Positions 8,649 through 17,905 of a stretch of DNA of 64,000 bases are shown here, piece after piece. The stretch is from the NCBI GenBank assembly GCA_002702575.1, contig PAAJ01000001.1, positions 62,001 to 126,000 of the forward strand, given 5' to 3'. Positions within the stretch are counted from its first letter, which is position 1. The number at the start of each line of letters is the position of its first letter. Below the pieces are notes generated by a model. It ran no database searches. It saw only the letters and a list, made by a program, of their open reading frames with translations, and was not told where the DNA came from. Origin of the DNA: Phycisphaerae bacterium. Its GTDB lineage: Bacteria; Planctomycetota; Phycisphaerae; Phycisphaerales; SM1A02. The translations under genes and the position numbers were made by a program.

Positions 8649-9872
8649 ATGAGATCTCACGAACTGATCGGATCACTGGTGCTCTTGGTGTTGATGGTTC
8701 TCCCGGCTGGTTGCACGAACGGACCAACCCTGATCATCAACTCGCACATCGACTACAACAAAGCCGTACGACAGGTCATGAACGAGGAACTCCTTCTGAA
8801 CATCGTCCGCATGCGATATGCCGAAGCGCCTCAGTTCGTCGCCGTCTCCAGCATCAACACGCAGTTCGAGACGACCACTGGACTTGGAAGTGATATCGGC
8901 TGGCTCGACGAGATCCAGGGGCCGGCGAGCTGGGGTGTCGAAGGGTCTCTGGCATTCAAGGACAATCCAACCATCTCGATCACGCCTCGTCAGGGCGAAG
9001 AAGTCGCCAAGCAGTTGCTCAGTCCAATTGATCCACAGACGATCGCGTATCTGTCAGGTGCGGGTTATCGACTCGACAACATCTTTGCGTTGCTGGTCGA
9101 AAATGCGAATGGCGTCAGAAGCTACACCGCTGCGGGAACCTTGCCGACCCGAGCGGGTGATCCGGAATTCGGTGAACTGCTTGCCGCCATTCATGTCCTT
9201 GAGGAAGAGAATGACATCGTCTGTGGCTTTCTGAAGGCCTATGACGACTATGACGGAACGGTTTCACAGGACCAATTGCAGCCATCCGATTACCTGGCCG
9301 CCATCCAGAGTGGCAAGCGATGGCGACCGATCGATCCAGGCAGTGACGACTGGGCGCTGCACACGTATGAACTGGAACCGGTGATCTGGATCTCGAAGGA
9401 TGGACAGGCTTCCGAAGCCGGTCAGGTCGTCATGAATCTGTTGAACCTTGATCCGGAAGAACCCTTCTACTGGCTGGACAATCTGAAGTTCCAGGATCCA
9501 CCGACATCATCGACCGACAGCCTTCGGGTTCGCATGCGATCGTTCTACGGCGTGATGAATCTGCTGAGTCTCGCGGTCGAGATTCCACCGGGAGATCTGC
9601 AGGCGGAACTGGTCCTGCCGGGTACGGATGAACAGATCTACGACGTGGTGATCGAGGGATTCCTGGATGTCGCGCTCCATGTGCATGAAGCCAACAACCC
9701 GCCTCCGCATGCCTGGGTTGCTGTCAAGACACGTGGCTACTGGTTCTACATCGATGACTCGGAGCTGTCGTCCAAGCGGACCTTCACCCTCGCCATCGAA
9801 CTGCTCAATCTTCAGATCAGTGACGATGACAAAGCGAATTCAGCCCCGATCCTGACCATACCGATCGGATGA
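8649..9872 (+). CDS. Conserved lipoprotein of unknown function
   Basis: A 407-residue putative outer-membrane or periplasmic lipoprotein. The ATG at 8649 is preceded by CGAGGAG at a suitable distance and gives a clean signal peptide with lipobox LPAGC (Cys22). An upstream in-frame ATG at 8604 would bury this signal. Just after the Cys the segment NKAVRQVMNEELLLNIVRMR resembles a recurrent block I recall from uncharacterised Gram-negative lipoproteins with the pattern NEQLLLNLVRLRY. No enzyme motif is visible; the C-terminal half appears to be beta-rich. It is a single-gene unit, divergent from the Nramp-like gene and convergent with the thiolase gene. Confidence 0.72.
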   Translation: MRSHELIGSLVLLVLMVLPAGCTNGPTLIINSHIDYNKAVRQVMNEELLLNIVRMRYAEAPQFVAVSSINTQFETTTGLGSDIGWLDEIQGPASWGVEGSLAFKDNPTISITPRQGEEVAKQLLSPIDPQTIAYLSGAGYRLDNIFALLVENANGVRSYTAAGTLPTRAGDPEFGELLAAIHVLEEENDIVCGFLKAYDDYDGTVSQDQLQPSDYLAAIQSGKRWRPIDPGSDDWALHTYELEPVIWISKDGQASEAGQVVMNLLNLDPEEPFYWLDNLKFQDPPTSSTDSLRVRMRSFYGVMNLLSLAVEIPPGDLQAELVLPGTDEQIYDVVIEGFLDVALHVHEANNPPPHAWVAVKTRGYWFYIDDSELSSKRTFTLAIELLNLQISDDDKANSAPILTIPIG

Positions 9873-9874
9873 AC

Positions 9875-11047
9875 TCAGTCTCGCTCGACGAGCATCGATA
9901 CCGCATTGCCACCGCCCAGACAGAGGCTTGCGATGCCGCGCTTGGCATCGATGCGTTTCATCTGGTGGAGCAGTGTGGTCAGGACACGTGCACCTGAACC
10001 ACCAATCGGGTGTCCCAGGGCGATGCCGCCACCACAGATGTTGACCTTGTTCTCATCAAGTCCGAGATAACGGATGTTTGCCAGTGCCTGTGCGGCAAAT
10101 GCTTCGTTGATCTCGTAGAGATCGATGTCGTCCTTGGAGAGTCCATGCTTCTCCAGCAACGCTTCGATTCCGATTCCAGGAGCTTCGAACAGATTCTTCG
10201 GTTCGACACCCTGTGTATGGGATCCGAGAATGCGCGCCAGCGGAGTTGCCCCCATGCTGCTGGCCGCCTCTGCACTGGCGACCACGAGGGCAGCGGCGCC
10301 ATCGCTGATCTGGGAGGCATTGCCTGCGGTCACCGTGCCGTCCTTCTTGAAGGCCGGACGCAGTTTGCCAAGACCCTCGGCGGTCGAGTCACCGCGGACA
10401 CCCTCGTCCGAAGTCACATCCGCCTTCTGCTTGATTGATTTGGCTTCGAGCGGCAGGATCTCATCCTTGAACCAGCCCTGCTCCGTGGCTTCGGCGGCAC
10501 GTTGATGCGAACGTGCAGAGAAGGCATCCATGTCATCACGTGTGATTCCAACCTTGTCAGCCGTATGTTCGGCAGCGAACCCCATGCCCCATTCCTCGAA
10601 GGCGCACGTCAATCCATCGTGGGCCATGTGATCAATGAGGGCACCGTCTCCGAACTTCAAACCCGCGCGGACATGAGCCATGTGCGGCGCGGCCGACATG
10701 TTCTCAAAGCCACCGGCTATGACGACCGAATTGTCTCCGGCGCGGATCGACTGGTCAGCGAGCATGACACTCTGCAATCCCGATCCACAGACTTTGTTGA
10801 TCGTCTGGGCATTCAGGGTGTGTGGAAGCCCGGCCTTGAGACCGGCCTGACGAGCCGGATTCTGGCCGAGCCCGGCCTGGAGGACGCAGCCCATGATGCA
10901 TTCATCAACATGCTCAGAGGCGCCGGATTCCTCGAGGACCGCCTGGATGACCATGGCACCCAGTTGAGGTGAGGGGACCCGGCTGAGTCCACCCATGAAA
11001 CGGCCGATTGGAGTACGACGGGCGGCGAGAATGACTGAATGGCTCAT
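9875..11047 (-). CDS. Acetyl-CoA C-acetyltransferase (thiolase)
   Basis: A 390-residue thiolase that condenses or cleaves acetoacetyl-CoA-type substrates. The acylated cysteine is in [12 protein letters not shown] (Cys87), the catalytic His in [12 protein letters not shown], and the second Cys in CLGGGNA near the C-terminus. Length and motif order are those of biosynthetic thiolases (PhaA/AtoB type). The ATG at 11047 was chosen since the sequence [15 protein letters not shown] begins as thiolases do and GGGAGA precedes it; an upstream start at 11077 adds ten atypical residues. The gene stands alone, divergent from the fructose-bisphosphatase gene. Whether it works in ketone body, fatty acid or polyester metabolism cannot be told. 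Confidence 0.93.
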   Translation of the reverse strand: MSHSVILAARRTPIGRFMGGLSRVPSPQLGAMVIQAVLEESGASEHVDECIMGCVLQAGLGQNPARQAGLKAGLPHTLNAQTINKVCGSGLQSVMLADQSIRAGDNSVVIAGGFENMSAAPHMAHVRAGLKFGDGALIDHMAHDGLTCAFEEWGMGFAAEHTADKVGITRDDMDAFSARSHQRAAEATEQGWFKDEILPLEAKSIKQKADVTSDEGVRGDSTAEGLGKLRPAFKKDGTVTAGNASQISDGAAALVVASAEAASSMGATPLARILGSHTQGVEPKNLFEAPGIGIEALLEKHGLSKDDIDLYEINEAFAAQALANIRYLGLDENKVNICGGGIALGHPIGGSGARVLTTLLHQMKRIDAKRGIASLCLGGGNAVSMLVERD

Positions 11048-11159
11048 TGAATAGGTCTCCCGGGCGGGTCCCGCCAAGTGGCAGGCAAGGATCGTTACAA
11101 TTCACATCTGCACTGTTGCCGACGGGCGATCCGCCGGCGGACGGGGCATCCTATACGAC

Positions 11160-12149
11160 ATGCCATGGACTGATGACAACCTGATGTCCCTCCAGAGCCA
11201 CGTGCTCGTCGAGGAGCGTCACCACCCGGGGGCGACGGGGGATTTCACGTGGATCCTGTCCGCGATCTCACTGGCGACCAAGACCATCGGAAACAAGGTC
11301 CGTCGGGCCCGGATCGAGGATGTCATCGGGGAGCTGAGTGAACACAACGTCCAGGGCGAACAGCAGCAGAAGCTGGACGTGATCTCCAACGAGATCATCA
11401 AATCCTGCCTCGGCAGCCGGGCGAACATCGGTGCACTGGTTTCTGAGGAAGAAGAAACCCCGACGGTCCTGCGAAGTCATGACGACGGAGGACGGTATGC
11501 CGTCCTGTTCGATCCTCTGGATGGATCCTCGAACCTGGACGTCTCCGTGGGTGTGGGCACCATCTTCAGTGTTGTTCGACTGGGTGATGGCGTAAAGGGC
11601 ACGCCTGAGAACATGATTCTCACACCCGAGTCCAAACAGGTGGCAGCCGGATACGTGTTGTACGGATCATCCACTGTCTTTGTCCTGACAACCGGACAGG
11701 GCGTCGACATGTTCGTCCTTGATCACTCGATCGGCGCGTTTGTTCTCGTCAAGCGAGATCTCATGATTCCCACGAGTCAGAAGATCTATTCGATCAACGA
11801 GGCCTATGTGGATCGATTCCCTGCTGGCTATCGCTCGTATCTCGAGTGGGCCCATGAGGACGGCTACTCAAGCCGCTACATCGGATCCATGGTGGCCGAC
11901 ATCCACCGAACGCTCTTGAAGGGTGGTGTCTTCATCTACCCGCCAACGGATGACCGCCCGGAGGGCAAGCTCCGCTACCTGTATGAGGCCATGCCGATGA
12001 GCATGATCATCGAGCAGGCCGGTGGACGATCCATTGCCGGAAATCAGGGCCGTCTGCTCGATATCAAGCCGACCTCGCTTCATGAACGCATTCCCGTTGT
12101 CATGGGATCCACTGATGAAGTCGATCACGTCGAACGTTTTCTTTCGTAA
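11160..12149 (+). CDS. fbp: Fructose-1,6-bisphosphatase class I
   Basis: A 329-residue class I enzyme hydrolysing fructose 1,6-bisphosphate to fructose 6-phosphate in gluconeogenesis. The metal-binding signature FDPLDGSSN is at residues 117-125, preceded by EEE near 96-98. YEAMPMSMIIEQAGG and a substrate-binding region KLRYLYEA lie near the C-terminus. A TATACG at 11152-11157 sits only two bases before the ATG at 11160. The true start may therefore be the in-frame ATG at 11184 (MSLQSHV), which would give a short leader; both fit the family. The next gene, prpD, follows 45 bases downstream, so the two may be co-transcribed. Together they fit growth on short acids, in which sugars are made from pyruvate. 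Confidence 0.93.
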   Translation: MPWTDDNLMSLQSHVLVEERHHPGATGDFTWILSAISLATKTIGNKVRRARIEDVIGELSEHNVQGEQQQKLDVISNEIIKSCLGSRANIGALVSEEEETPTVLRSHDDGGRYAVLFDPLDGSSNLDVSVGVGTIFSVVRLGDGVKGTPENMILTPESKQVAAGYVLYGSSTVFVLTTGQGVDMFVLDHSIGAFVLVKRDLMIPTSQKIYSINEAYVDRFPAGYRSYLEWAHEDGYSSRYIGSMVADIHRTLLKGGVFIYPPTDDRPEGKLRYLYEAMPMSMIIEQAGGRSIAGNQGRLLDIKPTSLHERIPVVMGSTDEVDHVERFLS

Positions 12150-12194
12150 ACAACAACCCGTCAGCCAACTGACCCGAACGGAACCAGATCCGCG

Positions 12195-13742
12195 ATGAGT
12201 ACCGCCACAGCTACCAGCGTCACGCTTGCCCGCAACGAAAACCAGGCCCTTGGAATCGGCCAGTTTGCCTGTGACTTCATGAAGTCGGGTGATCCTTCCG
12301 ATGCCGTCAAGCATCGAACCATCCAGTTCTTCACGGACAGCGTGCTCTGCGGTCTCTCGGCTCTGGCGCTTCAGACGAATGCTCCGGTCGTTCTGCGTGA
12401 AGAGGCCTTGACCTATCCACTTGATGGCGGCGCTACCGTCTTCGGTTCGACTGAACGCGTTTCGCCTGAGAAGGCCATTCTGGCCAATGCCAGTGCTGTT
12501 CGCGAATGGGACAGCAATGGAACCAACTTCGGCTACAACCCGGCGCTCGGTCATACCGCCGGTGAATTCGGCCACAACGATTTCTACGCTGTTCCCGTTG
12601 CCGCCGCCCAGGTGGCGGGCCTGGACGGCGCCACTGCCCTGCGTGGCATGATCTGCCTGGATGAAATCCGTGGCAGACTCTCGGAAGTCTTCAGTCTCAA
12701 GAGCTACAAGATCGATCACGTCGTTCACGGTGCCATTGGTTCCGCAGCCGTCTACGGTGCCATGCTGGGAGCCACGCCTGAACAGATCGAATCCGCCATC
12801 GGAATGGTGGTCGCGCACTACATTCCATGGCGTGCCATTCGAGCCGGAAAGCAGTTGTCCGATTCCAAGGGTGCCTCCGCTGCCATCAGCACGGAAGTCG
12901 CCATCATGGCCATGAAGCGATCCATGAAGGGATTCATCGGTCCAAAGGACATCTTCCGGAACCCCGAAGCCATCTGGCGACAGTTCGAACCAACTGATGG
13001 CGACAGCCCGTTCGACCTCGTGCTCTCCACATCCGGAGATGACTTTGCAGTCATGGGCATGCACTTCAAGTTGGGACTCTATGAGCATCAGTCCGCTGGC
13101 GCCCTGCAGGGTCTCATCGATCTGGTATCGGCCAACCCGGGTGTTCTGGAGAATCCTGCTTCCATCAAGGGCATCACGATCGTCGCCTACGAGCCGGCCT
13201 TCGGCATCATCGGTGATCCGGCAAAGCGCGAACCCAAGACTCGTCAGAGTGCCGATCACTCCATGGTCTACATCGTCTCGACCAAATTGCGCAAGGCGAT
13301 CGAGCATGCCGCCGCCAAGGGAAGTGGTTCCATCGCTGATGGCAACGACGAGTGGTGGAAGCTCCTCATGCTGGCACCGATCGATTACGGGCGTGAAGCC
13401 ATCGCCAATCCGGCAACACGGGAACTGATGGACAAGATTGATTTCGAGCACGGCGGCAAGGAATACGACGACCGCTACCCGGACGGCATTCCGACCTCGA
13501 TGGTGATCGAGATGGCGGACGGCACCAAGTACGACAGTGGTCTGGTGATGTATCCATCCGGTCATGCACGAAATACCACCGCGGACCTGGATGACATCCT
13601 GATGCACAAGGCCTCACTGCTGGGGGCCTTGGCCATGGATGATGCCGCAACGATCATCGATCGATGCAACAACATCGAGTCTGCGACCGATCTGAGTGGG
13701 CTCTGGGATGTGAAGATTCAGCAGCGGGACTCGGTCGACTGA
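12195..13742 (+). CDS. prpD: 2-methylcitrate dehydratase (MmgE/PrpD family)
   Basis: A 515-residue MmgE/PrpD protein, predicted to dehydrate 2-methylcitrate in the methylcitrate cycle. Family blocks include REWDSNGTNFGYNPALGHTA near residue 100, KSYKIDHVVHGAIGSAA and KQLSDSKGASAA. The Asn and Tyr around NGTNFGYN fit the bacterial PrpD active-site region (D-x-N-D-T/F-type in the family). prpB and the start of prpC lie at 62.2-64.0 kb, so the pathway is present but split by 48 kb. It follows fbp by 45 bases on the same strand. Members of this family also include other dehydratases and decarboxylases; the presence of PrpB and PrpC makes the methylcitrate role most likely. Confidence 0.88.
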   Translation: MSTATATSVTLARNENQALGIGQFACDFMKSGDPSDAVKHRTIQFFTDSVLCGLSALALQTNAPVVLREEALTYPLDGGATVFGSTERVSPEKAILANASAVREWDSNGTNFGYNPALGHTAGEFGHNDFYAVPVAAAQVAGLDGATALRGMICLDEIRGRLSEVFSLKSYKIDHVVHGAIGSAAVYGAMLGATPEQIESAIGMVVAHYIPWRAIRAGKQLSDSKGASAAISTEVAIMAMKRSMKGFIGPKDIFRNPEAIWRQFEPTDGDSPFDLVLSTSGDDFAVMGMHFKLGLYEHQSAGALQGLIDLVSANPGVLENPASIKGITIVAYEPAFGIIGDPAKREPKTRQSADHSMVYIVSTKLRKAIEHAAAKGSGSIADGNDEWWKLLMLAPIDYGREAIANPATRELMDKIDFEHGGKEYDDRYPDGIPTSMVIEMADGTKYDSGLVMYPSGHARNTTADLDDILMHKASLLGALAMDDAATIIDRCNNIESATDLSGLWDVKIQQRDSVD

Positions 13743-13747
13743 ACAGA

Positions 13748-13939
13748 CTATTCAGCAGTCGTCTGCGTGGTTGGTGCGCCCGCGTCTGCGCCCGGTGCGG
13801 AGTTCAATTGATCCTGCAGCCATGGGCCCATGAAGTAGATGGCGATGCCGATACCAACGAAGCCAAGTACCAGCAGGAGCCAGATGAGGACCTTGCCTGG
13901 GCCGGTGGGGGACGTCTCGGAAGTATTCGTGTCGCTCAC
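13748..13939 (-). CDS. Small single-pass membrane protein
   Basis: A 63-residue protein with a Thr/Ser-rich N-terminus, one clear membrane helix at about residues 16-38 (KVLIWLLLVLGFVGIGIAIY) and an Ala/Thr-rich tail. The family is unknown. It is the last gene of a minus-strand run after the APC-USP permease and another small membrane protein, 39 bases after the latter. GAGGAGATCGACGTG precedes the ATG, so a ribosome site is present. A role as an accessory or stabilising subunit of the permease is possible but only inferred from position. Its reading is supported by the tight packing between neighbours and the clean hydrophobic segment. Confidence 0.55.
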   Translation of the reverse strand: MSDTNTSETSPTGPGKVLIWLLLVLGFVGIGIAIYFMGPWLQDQLNSAPGADAGAPTTQTTAE

Positions 13940-13978
13940 GTCGATCTCCTCAAGTGATGGTGGATCCTAGCAGGCAAA

Positions 13979-14221
13979 TCAGGACTTGCGGACACCCTTG
14001 AGGTTCACCCATGTGAATGAGCCGAGGAAGACCGCAAACATCAGCAGGCCGATCCAGGTCATGGTGTGACCATTTCCCAGCCACATGAAGATGCAGCCGG
14101 TGATACCCAGTGCACTGGTCAAGGCAGTCAGCACCGGTTGGACCTCGGATCCCTGGGCATGACCCGTCCACTCCTGTTCCGGCTTGAGGAGTTTCATCTT
14201 TTCAAGATCGGAGAGGCTCAT
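13979..14221 (-). CDS. Small two-helix membrane protein next to APC-USP permease
   Basis: An 80-residue protein of no recognised family. A short charged N-terminus (SLSDLEKMKLLKPEQEW) is followed by two hydrophobic helices, around residues 28-46 and 50-70, and a basic end KGVRKS. The start at 14221 was chosen because its ATG overlaps the permease stop (ATGA), which implies translational coupling; reading further upstream only enters the permease gene in another frame. Its location directly behind a transporter with universal-stress domains suggests a partner subunit, but nothing in the sequence proves this. It is clearly a gene by coding continuity and spacing. Confidence 0.62.
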   Translation of the reverse strand: MSLSDLEKMKLLKPEQEWTGHAQGSEVQPVLTALTSALGITGCIFMWLGNGHTMTWIGLLMFAVFLGSFTWVNLKGVRKS

Positions 14222-16653
14222 GACTCGGGCTCCCGTGATGTCATGAAGTCGATGACCTGCTGCGTCGTGAAGCGGGCTCGGCCGCTTCGCAGCTTGACCA
14301 GAACCAGTGGACCATCCCATGCGGCAGCCACGGCTCGATGCAAAGGTGTAAAGGAACGACGTTGTCGCCAACTCTCCGCTGCAGCACCGATGATCAAGAG
14401 ATCGGATGCCTTGGCTGCCTGTGCGATCGTTCCGACGACATCGGATGACTGCTCCATGCGAAGATCGATCGGGAGGCCCAGGTTGGGAGAGCGAAGCGGC
14501 GCCGAGTCATCATCGATCGCGAACATCTCCGAACGGAGATCCGCGCGAACGCGATCTTCCTTCTCGTCACTTCGAAGGATGCGAAGAATCTCGATCCAGG
14601 TCGATGGTCCGGCAACGGATTCCGCGACATGGATGGCGAACTGGGCCTGACGTGGATTGGCGGCTGGAATCAGAATCCGCTCGGGCATCTCCGGAACGGA
14701 ACCACGAAGAACGACCGTATCAGCGTCGGATTGACGCAGCACGGTGTCGAGTTCCGTACCGAGAATCCTGGCCTTGGGTCCATGTCGACGTCCACTCCAT
14801 CCCATCACGAGTGCGTTGATCTTCCGGTCCCGGATCGTGTCGGCGATGGAACGGCCGGGATCACGACTCAATCGGACCAGTCCCCGAACGTCATGACCGG
14901 ATTCGACCGCGGACTGGGTTGCCGTCTCGACAACCTTTCGACCTTCTGCGACGAATCGTTCCGTTGACCAGTAGGGGGTCTGCTCCGGAACCGATACGAC
15001 ATTCAATGCAATCACGTCACCGGAATCAGGCGCCACCAGGCGGGTTGCCAGATCGACCAGCGGTTTGGCTGTCTGTGGGTTCGCAACTGGTACGAGTACG
15101 CGATAGTTCGATTCCCGCGAAGTCGTCGGTGGTTGTTCGAAGGCGACGGCCGAAGCACGGAACTCGTGTTCCTGGTTGCTTGAATAGAAGAAGTACACGA
15201 TCAGACCGGCTGTGATCCAGCCTGCCGTCAGCGCCAGCGTCAATGGCTGGGATGCCAGCAACCAGGCGGCGATGGCGACCTGTCCGACGGCAGCAATGAT
15301 CGGAACCAGTGGATAGCCGGGAACGACGTAGCCGTAACGAAGCTTGTCACCGTACTTCCGGCGAATGGTGATGGATGAGATGTTCACGCCGGCGAAGACC
15401 AGCAGGAACATCGCACAGGTCGCGCCGGCAACACGCTCGGCGTCCAGTACCAGTGCCACGACGATGATGATGACGCCACTGGCCATGAGGGCGACGGTGG
15501 GTGTTCTCGTCTTGGATGAGATCTTCGCCATGCCCTGTGGGAGGTAGTGGTCGCGTCCCATCGCAAAGGACACGCGGGTCGATGAGAAGGTCGTGGCATT
15601 CAGCGCACTCATGGTCGAGAGGATGGCCCCGATCACCAGCAGGATGCCGCCCAGCCCCCAGGGGAGAAACTCGTTGGCTGCAACGGCCACACCGGTTTCA
15701 CCGAGGCCGGCGAGATACCGCCAGGTTTCAGAAGCACTCCAGCCGGTTTCCGCGATGACCTCCTCGGGGATGCGCATCGCACCAATGCACACGATGGCCA
15801 CCAGGATGTAGATCGGGATCACGATCAGGAGCGAGTAGAAGACGGCGCGGGGGATGTTGCGTCGGGGATTCTCGACCTCTTCACCCGCCTGCACGATGAT
15901 CTCGTAGCCTTCGAAGGCGATGAAGGTCAGGCCCATCGCGACCAGAACACCGCTGAATCCATTGGGCATGAACGGAACATAGGTTTCGGAGACCGCCACG
16001 TTGCCTGTTGCCCGAAGCATGGCGATGAGTCCTGCGGCAATGAAGATCGCGATCACGATGATCTTGGCGACCGTGATGATGTTGCCGGCCTTGCCTGTTT
16101 CCTTGGAGCCGCGATAGTTGATCCACAGGAAGACGATGCAGATGAAGAGTGTGAGTCCCTTCGCGAAGGGCCAGGCTTCCATCCCGAACAGGGTTCCGTA
16201 GCCATGACCATCGACACCGGTTGGCGCTTCACCGAGTCCGAAGATGACCTGCAGTCCCCAGACGATGTAGGTGCCGAAGATGACGGCGTAGAGCGAACCG
16301 GCGACGGCATGGGCCAGCCAGTCCATCCAACCAGCCAGGAATGCAGAGGGTCCAGGCAAGCCGAACCGCACCCAGAGGTAACCGCCACCGGCGGCGGGAA
16401 TGGCGCTGCCCAGTTCCGCGTAGACCATGGCGGTCATGAGAGTGAGGACACCGTTGAGACAGAAGGCGAGGATGAGGGCGGGACCGGCGTGACCGGCGGC
16501 GATGCCGGTCAGCGCGAAGATGCCGGCTCCGATCATGGCACCCACACCGACCATGGTGATGTCGAAAAGGCGCATGTCGCGGGCCAGTTCGGTCACGGGA
16601 CCGCCGGGCTGCGAGGGCGTCTCCATCACTGGGGCGGTACGGGTTCCGGTCAT
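14218..16653 (-). CDS. APC superfamily amino acid permease fused to UspA-type domains
   Basis: An 811-residue fusion. Residues 1 to about 490 form an amino acid permease of the APC superfamily with 12 or more membrane helices, starting with the helix-1 motif GVGAMIGAGIFALTG. The rest, about 300 residues, consists of two universal stress protein-like domains. The first begins at NYRVLVPVANPQTAKPLVDL and contains ALVMGWSGRRHG; the second begins at ERILIPAANPRQAQFAIHVA and contains DLLIIGAAAESW. USP domains bind nucleotides in other proteins and could gate transport. A TACAAT reading 16667 to 16662 lies eight bases before the ATG, so the mRNA may be leaderless. Two tiny membrane genes follow. 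Substrate is unknown; cationic amino acids are the common guess for this architecture. Confidence 0.87.
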   Translation of the reverse strand: MTGTRTAPVMETPSQPGGPVTELARDMRLFDITMVGVGAMIGAGIFALTGIAAGHAGPALILAFCLNGVLTLMTAMVYAELGSAIPAAGGGYLWVRFGLPGPSAFLAGWMDWLAHAVAGSLYAVIFGTYIVWGLQVIFGLGEAPTGVDGHGYGTLFGMEAWPFAKGLTLFICIVFLWINYRGSKETGKAGNIITVAKIIVIAIFIAAGLIAMLRATGNVAVSETYVPFMPNGFSGVLVAMGLTFIAFEGYEIIVQAGEEVENPRRNIPRAVFYSLLIVIPIYILVAIVCIGAMRIPEEVIAETGWSASETWRYLAGLGETGVAVAANEFLPWGLGGILLVIGAILSTMSALNATTFSSTRVSFAMGRDHYLPQGMAKISSKTRTPTVALMASGVIIIVVALVLDAERVAGATCAMFLLVFAGVNISSITIRRKYGDKLRYGYVVPGYPLVPIIAAVGQVAIAAWLLASQPLTLALTAGWITAGLIVYFFYSSNQEHEFRASAVAFEQPPTTSRESNYRVLVPVANPQTAKPLVDLATRLVAPDSGDVIALNVVSVPEQTPYWSTERFVAEGRKVVETATQSAVESGHDVRGLVRLSRDPGRSIADTIRDRKINALVMGWSGRRHGPKARILGTELDTVLRQSDADTVVLRGSVPEMPERILIPAANPRQAQFAIHVAESVAGPSTWIEILRILRSDEKEDRVRADLRSEMFAIDDDSAPLRSPNLGLPIDLRMEQSSDVVGTIAQAAKASDLLIIGAAAESWRQRRSFTPLHRAVAAAWDGPLVLVKLRSGRARFTTQQVIDFMTSREPES

Positions 16654-16661
16654 CGACAGGG

Positions 16662-16667
16662 ATTGTA
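16662..16667 (-). promoter_or_regulatory. TACAAT -10 element of the APC-USP permease gene
   Basis: On the minus strand TACAAT ends eight bases before the ATG at 16653. It differs from the -10 consensus at one position. No ribosome site lies between, so the transcript would begin at the codon. Confidence 0.48.
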
Positions 16668-16681
16668 CTGGAGGTCGTTGC

Positions 16682-17806
16682 TCAACCGGTCGGGAAGAGG
16701 GCCTTCACCAGATCCTCGATACCCTGGCCCTTGGTCGCGATCGTCTCGCAGATCGGGCGTCCGGTACTGATGTCCAGCAGCTCGCGGGCCAGCTTGGCTT
16801 CACCGGCATGATCGGCCTTGTTCAGGACGAAGACATCGGCGATCTCCAGGATGCCCGCCTTGTCCATCTGCACCGAATCACCCATGCCGGGAACGACGAC
16901 GACGGCGGTCATGTCCACGTGCTCGCGGATGGCGACGTCGCTCTGACCAGCACCGACCGTCTCGACGATGACACGGTCCCAACCCGCACCACCGAGGATC
17001 TCGATGATCTCGGGCAGATGGGCGTAGTCCTCGCCGACAATCGCGAAGCTGCGATAGAAGCAGTCCTGATCGACCTCGTTGAAATCGACACGAAGTCGGT
17101 CGCCCAGAAGCGCACCACTCGTGATCGGACTCATCGGATCAAAGGCGACCACGGCGACCTTCTCACCGGCACGATGCATTTCGTTGGCCATGGCGGCGAC
17201 CAGTGTCGACTTGCCGGCACCTGGTGAGCCTGTCAGACCGATCACTCTCGCGGGTCGCTTGCGTGGAGCCGAAGCGACGTCTTGACCGGTGACCAGTTGT
17301 GACAGCGTTCGGGCCAGATTGGCCGAGTTGTCATCGGAAGACAGATTGTCATAGGGACCGGTCGCCGCACGAACCGAATCGACGATGTCCTGCATGGTCG
17401 TACCGGTATGGAAGACGGCATTCACGCCACCATCGAGCATGCCCTGAACATCTTCCTGAGGGATGATGCCGCCGATGTTGATCGTCATGTCGGGACGACC
17501 GACGTTGCGGCACTCCTCGATGAGCTTGGGAACCAGCACGTTGTGCGAGTTGCTCATCATCGAAGCGGCGATGCAGTCGACATCCTCGTCACGGGCCGCG
17601 ATCGCCAGACTTCGTGGCGTCTGCCAGAGACCGGAATAGATCACATGGATGCCGCTGTCTCGCATGGCCCTGGCAATGAGCTTCACACCACGGTCGTGGC
17701 CATCCAGGCCCATCTTTCCAAGCAGGACACGAGGACGGTGGGGCAGGTCGCCGCAGCGATCGACCTTCTCAAGGACGGTGGTTGGTTCTGTGGTTGCCTT
17801 TGCCAT
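16682..17806 (-). CDS. Cobalamin-binding domain fused to MeaB/ArgK-type GTPase
   Basis: A 374-residue fusion of two parts normally tied to acyl-CoA mutases. Residues about 25-155 are a B12-binding domain like the C-terminal part of methylmalonyl-CoA mutase (VLLGKMGLDGHDRGVKL, where the His of DGHDRG is the cobalt ligand). Residues about 170-374 are a MeaB-type G protein (GSPGAGKSTLVAAM Walker A, DPMSPITSGALLGDR, VETVGAGQSDVAI, LNKADHAGE). In IcmF the same two modules precede a mutase barrel, which is missing here. The ATG at 17806 is preceded by TATCAT ten bases upstream; in-frame starts up to 17866 are possible. A separate mutase subunit is expected elsewhere in the genome. Confidence 0.85.
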   Translation of the reverse strand: MAKATTEPTTVLEKVDRCGDLPHRPRVLLGKMGLDGHDRGVKLIARAMRDSGIHVIYSGLWQTPRSLAIAARDEDVDCIAASMMSNSHNVLVPKLIEECRNVGRPDMTINIGGIIPQEDVQGMLDGGVNAVFHTGTTMQDIVDSVRAATGPYDNLSSDDNSANLARTLSQLVTGQDVASAPRKRPARVIGLTGSPGAGKSTLVAAMANEMHRAGEKVAVVAFDPMSPITSGALLGDRLRVDFNEVDQDCFYRSFAIVGEDYAHLPEIIEILGGAGWDRVIVETVGAGQSDVAIREHVDMTAVVVVPGMGDSVQMDKAGILEIADVFVLNKADHAGEAKLARELLDISTGRPICETIATKGQGIEDLVKALFPTG

Positions 17807-17891
17807 TGGGGGTCCCATGATACTGATCCCACGGCCGCTCTTGCCAGTCCTGAAAGGCAGCCCCATAAGGAGGCGTCCTGACGCCCACCGG

Positions 17892-17897
17892 TATACT
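17892..17897 (+). promoter_or_regulatory. TATACT -10 element of argS
   Basis: A TATACT eight bases before the argS ATG. With a usual six- to eight-base distance to the start site, transcription would begin at or next to the initiation codon. No ribosome site is present in the space. Confidence 0.5.
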
Positions 17898-17905
17898 TCC
17901 CAACC

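Noticed and set aside
11868..13607. Minus-strand open frame of 579 codons
   Set aside because: It lies fully opposite prpD, whose protein shows clear family motifs. The frame's translation has no recognisable domain and reflects codon bias of the real gene.
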